This document shows positions 6,581 through 7,847 of a stretch of 7,847 nucleotides of DNA, in pieces. The notes beneath the pieces were generated by a model. That model saw nothing but the letters and a program-made list of their open reading frames with translations, made no database searches and had not been told where the DNA came from. Position 1 is the first letter of the stretch. Each line of letters opens with the position of its first letter. Source of the DNA: Bifidobacteriaceae bacterium (lineage in GTDB: Bacteria; Actinomycetota; Actinomycetes; Actinomycetales; WQXJ01); contig JAISIU010000175.1 in NCBI GenBank assembly GCA_031261885.1, forward strand, positions 1-7,847. The letters run 5' to 3'. A program made the translations under genes and the position numbers.

Positions 6581-6584
6581 TCCC

Positions 6585-7592
6585 ATGGCCGTCCCCGCCT
6601 CTTACACGCTGGAACTGGACGTCAATCCCGGCGAGCTCGCCTCGCTGTCCGACTACCTGCGCGGCACCGTTTCCCCCATCTGCTCGCAACTGGCCGACAA
6701 CATCAAGTCCGTGGTCTCCCAGTCCACGTTCTGGCGCGGCAAGGGGGCGAACGCCTGCCGCAAGGGCCTGATCACCATCTACCCCCACATCGACGACTTC
6801 CCCGACGATGCCGCCAAGCTCGCCAACGGCATCGATCAGTTCGCCAAGGCCGTCCGGGACGCCAAGGACAAGATCGAGCACACCTTCTACCAGCAGATCC
6901 TCGACGAGCAGGAGGCCGAGGCCGAGCTCTGCCAAGCCTGGGATGCCTACTGCCCACCTGACTTCTACCTGCGGACCAATGGCCACACCGTCTACCAACC
7001 CAGCGCCTGGACCAAGGGCACGATCGACCCCATGTCCGTCAACCACGACTCCCCGTTGGAGCAACGCCAGGCCTACGTCGACTGCACCAACACCACCAGC
7101 GCCAGCCACATCTACGAGGCCGTCTGGCAGGCCCTTGCCGTTGAAACCCACGTCACGCTCCTCAACGCCGTCACCGACCTGATGAAGACCACCGACCCGA
7201 TCGAGAGCAACGTCATCCCACAGATTGGGGGGTTGACCGAACTCACGGGCAGATTCGCCCAGGAGCTCAGCAAGAACGTTCTCAGTAAAGGATTCGGCAA
7301 AGCCATCTTCCGATTGGGCATCGGTACCGACCTTGCCTCCACCGCTGCCGACTGCGCATCCGCGAAGAGCCTCAAACAGTTTCTCGAGGACGCGCGTGAC
7401 GGTCTTGCGCCGGTCCTGGCTGGCCTCGCCTTTGATGTGGCCGTTAACCCGATTGTCGGAGCGGCCGCTGGGCTTCTCGTCACAACTGCCGAAGCTATCG
7501 GCCGAGCTGCGTCGCACCATCCGTACGGCACGGAAAGCCAGGCGTTTGCAACGTCTCTCGGATTTGACACAGACGGAGCAGCCATTGATTAG
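6585..7592 (+). CDS. WXG100-like N-terminus with variable C-terminal region; candidate type VII secreted effector
   Basis: A 335-residue protein of no recognised named family. Residues about 14-46 form one predicted helix, then a turn TFWRGKGA with W50-R51-G52 matching the W-x-G signature of WXG100 proteins. A long second helix runs about 66-118 and ends in the Glu/Gln-rich DEQEAEAELCQAW. The middle region (120-205) is mixed and contains two of the six cysteines. Residues 206-335 differ in composition, with a glycine/alanine-rich hydrophobic stretch at about 273-309 (APVLAGLAFDVAV, GAAAGLLVTTAEAIG) that could insert in membranes. No nuclease, ADP-ribosyltransferase or other catalytic motif was seen. 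Third-position GC is about 92% over codons 1-205 but about 65% over the last 130 (hand count), marking a compositional junction near 7200. ATG at 6585 has GGTGAG seven bases upstream; an in-frame GTG at 6573 overlapping the previous gene is an alternative. It could instead be a non-toxic secreted or surface protein. Confidence 0.8.
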   Translation: MAVPASYTLELDVNPGELASLSDYLRGTVSPICSQLADNIKSVVSQSTFWRGKGANACRKGLITIYPHIDDFPDDAAKLANGIDQFAKAVRDAKDKIEHTFYQQILDEQEAEAELCQAWDAYCPPDFYLRTNGHTVYQPSAWTKGTIDPMSVNHDSPLEQRQAYVDCTNTTSASHIYEAVWQALAVETHVTLLNAVTDLMKTTDPIESNVIPQIGGLTELTGRFAQELSKNVLSKGFGKAIFRLGIGTDLASTAADCASAKSLKQFLEDARDGLAPVLAGLAFDVAVNPIVGAAAGLLVTTAEAIGRAASHHPYGTESQAFATSLGFDTDGAAID

Positions 7593-7693
7593 CCAGTCGA
7601 ACGCGTGGCCCCCAAGCAACAAGTTCAATCGCGCCGCCAAATACCAACACTTCCTCCGCCAAACAGCGCTTGAGTAGAACAGATTAAAGAAAC

Positions 7694-7847
7694 ATGGACA
7701 ACCCAGATTACAAGGGAATCCTCCCAGAACGAGACAAGCTTGAACCGCAGCATCAGGAGCCCGGCTCCGACGCCGCACCGTCAGCCGAGCCCGGCCAGCG
7801 CCCCCCCACAAGGTTTGAAGCTCATCTCATGAAACACGCCGACCTGC
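7694..7847 (+). CDS. Start of an unrecognised gene, truncated by the right edge
   Basis: An open frame begins at ATG 7694, after an in-frame TAA at 7685, and stays open to the end (51 codons). The visible part, beginning MDNPDYKGILPERDK, is hydrophilic and rich in Pro, Glu and Gln, with no signal peptide or membrane segment. Only a weak purine-rich AAAGAAA precedes the ATG. A second in-frame ATG at 7829 could be the real start. It lies about 100 bp downstream of the WXG-like gene on the same strand, where an immunity gene would be expected if that gene encodes a toxin, but nothing visible confirms this. Base composition around the start is unusually AT-rich for the window (about 43% GC at 7681-7740). 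Confidence 0.5.
   Translation, partial: MDNPDYKGILPERDKLEPQHQEPGSDAAPSAEPGQRPPTRFEAHLMKHADL

Noticed and set aside
7333..7677. 114-codon plus-strand frame overlapping the 3' end of the WXG-like gene
   Set aside because: Arg/Ser/Pro-rich out-of-frame reading with no ribosome-binding site. It most likely stays open by chance in the altered-composition region. A frameshifted extension of the effector was considered, but nothing supports it.
6534..7811. 425-codon minus-strand open frame opposite the WXG-like gene
   Set aside because: It is antisense to a gene with a clear start and coupled neighbour, and its Gly/Val-rich sequence has no recognisable domain. The plus-strand frame shows strong third-position GC over most of its length.

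Overview
This 7.8 kb window is high-GC DNA with strongly G/C-ending codons, Shine-Dalgarno-type start sites, and GTG/TTG starts. These traits, and the gene families present, point to a chromosome segment of a member of the Actinomycetota. The genus cannot be fixed from the sequence alone. No tRNA, rRNA, CRISPR array, insertion sequence or phage gene was seen.

Layout. (1) Positions 1-1880 (+) hold a potassium-uptake pair. The first gene is the 3' part of a TrkH/KtrB-type K+ channel subunit, cut off by the window's left edge. The second is a complete single-RCK TrkA/KtrA-type regulatory subunit. A short convergent gap with a possible hairpin follows. (2) Positions 1937-3520 (-) encode a 527-residue single-pass membrane protein of unknown function. 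It has a very long Pro/Ala/Gly-rich tail before the membrane segment and a small extracytoplasmic domain at the C-terminus. (3) After a 183 bp divergent intergenic region, positions 3704-5961 (+) carry otsA and otsB, overlapping by 4 bases (GTGA). Together they make trehalose from UDP-glucose (or another NDP-glucose) and glucose-6-phosphate. (4) From 6077 to the right edge lies a second module: a 167-residue mainly helical protein, then a 335-residue protein whose N-terminal part resembles a WXG100-type helical hairpin (W-R-G turn) followed by an unrecognised C-terminal part, then the beginning of a third gene that runs out of the window.

How the genes fit together. K+ uptake and trehalose synthesis are the two classical arms of the response to hyperosmotic stress (fast ion uptake, then a compatible solute). 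Regions 1-3 therefore look like an osmoadaptation neighbourhood with an unexplained membrane protein between its two halves. Region 4 looks functionally separate. Its layout (small helical partner, WXG-like protein, short downstream gene) resembles a type VII secretion (ESX-like) substrate cassette. Within the 335-residue gene the third-codon-position GC drops abruptly, from about 92% over the first 205 codons to about 65% over the last 130 (hand count). That is the pattern expected when the C-terminal tip of a polymorphic effector has been exchanged. The secretion and toxin interpretation is inference; no catalytic motif was recognised.
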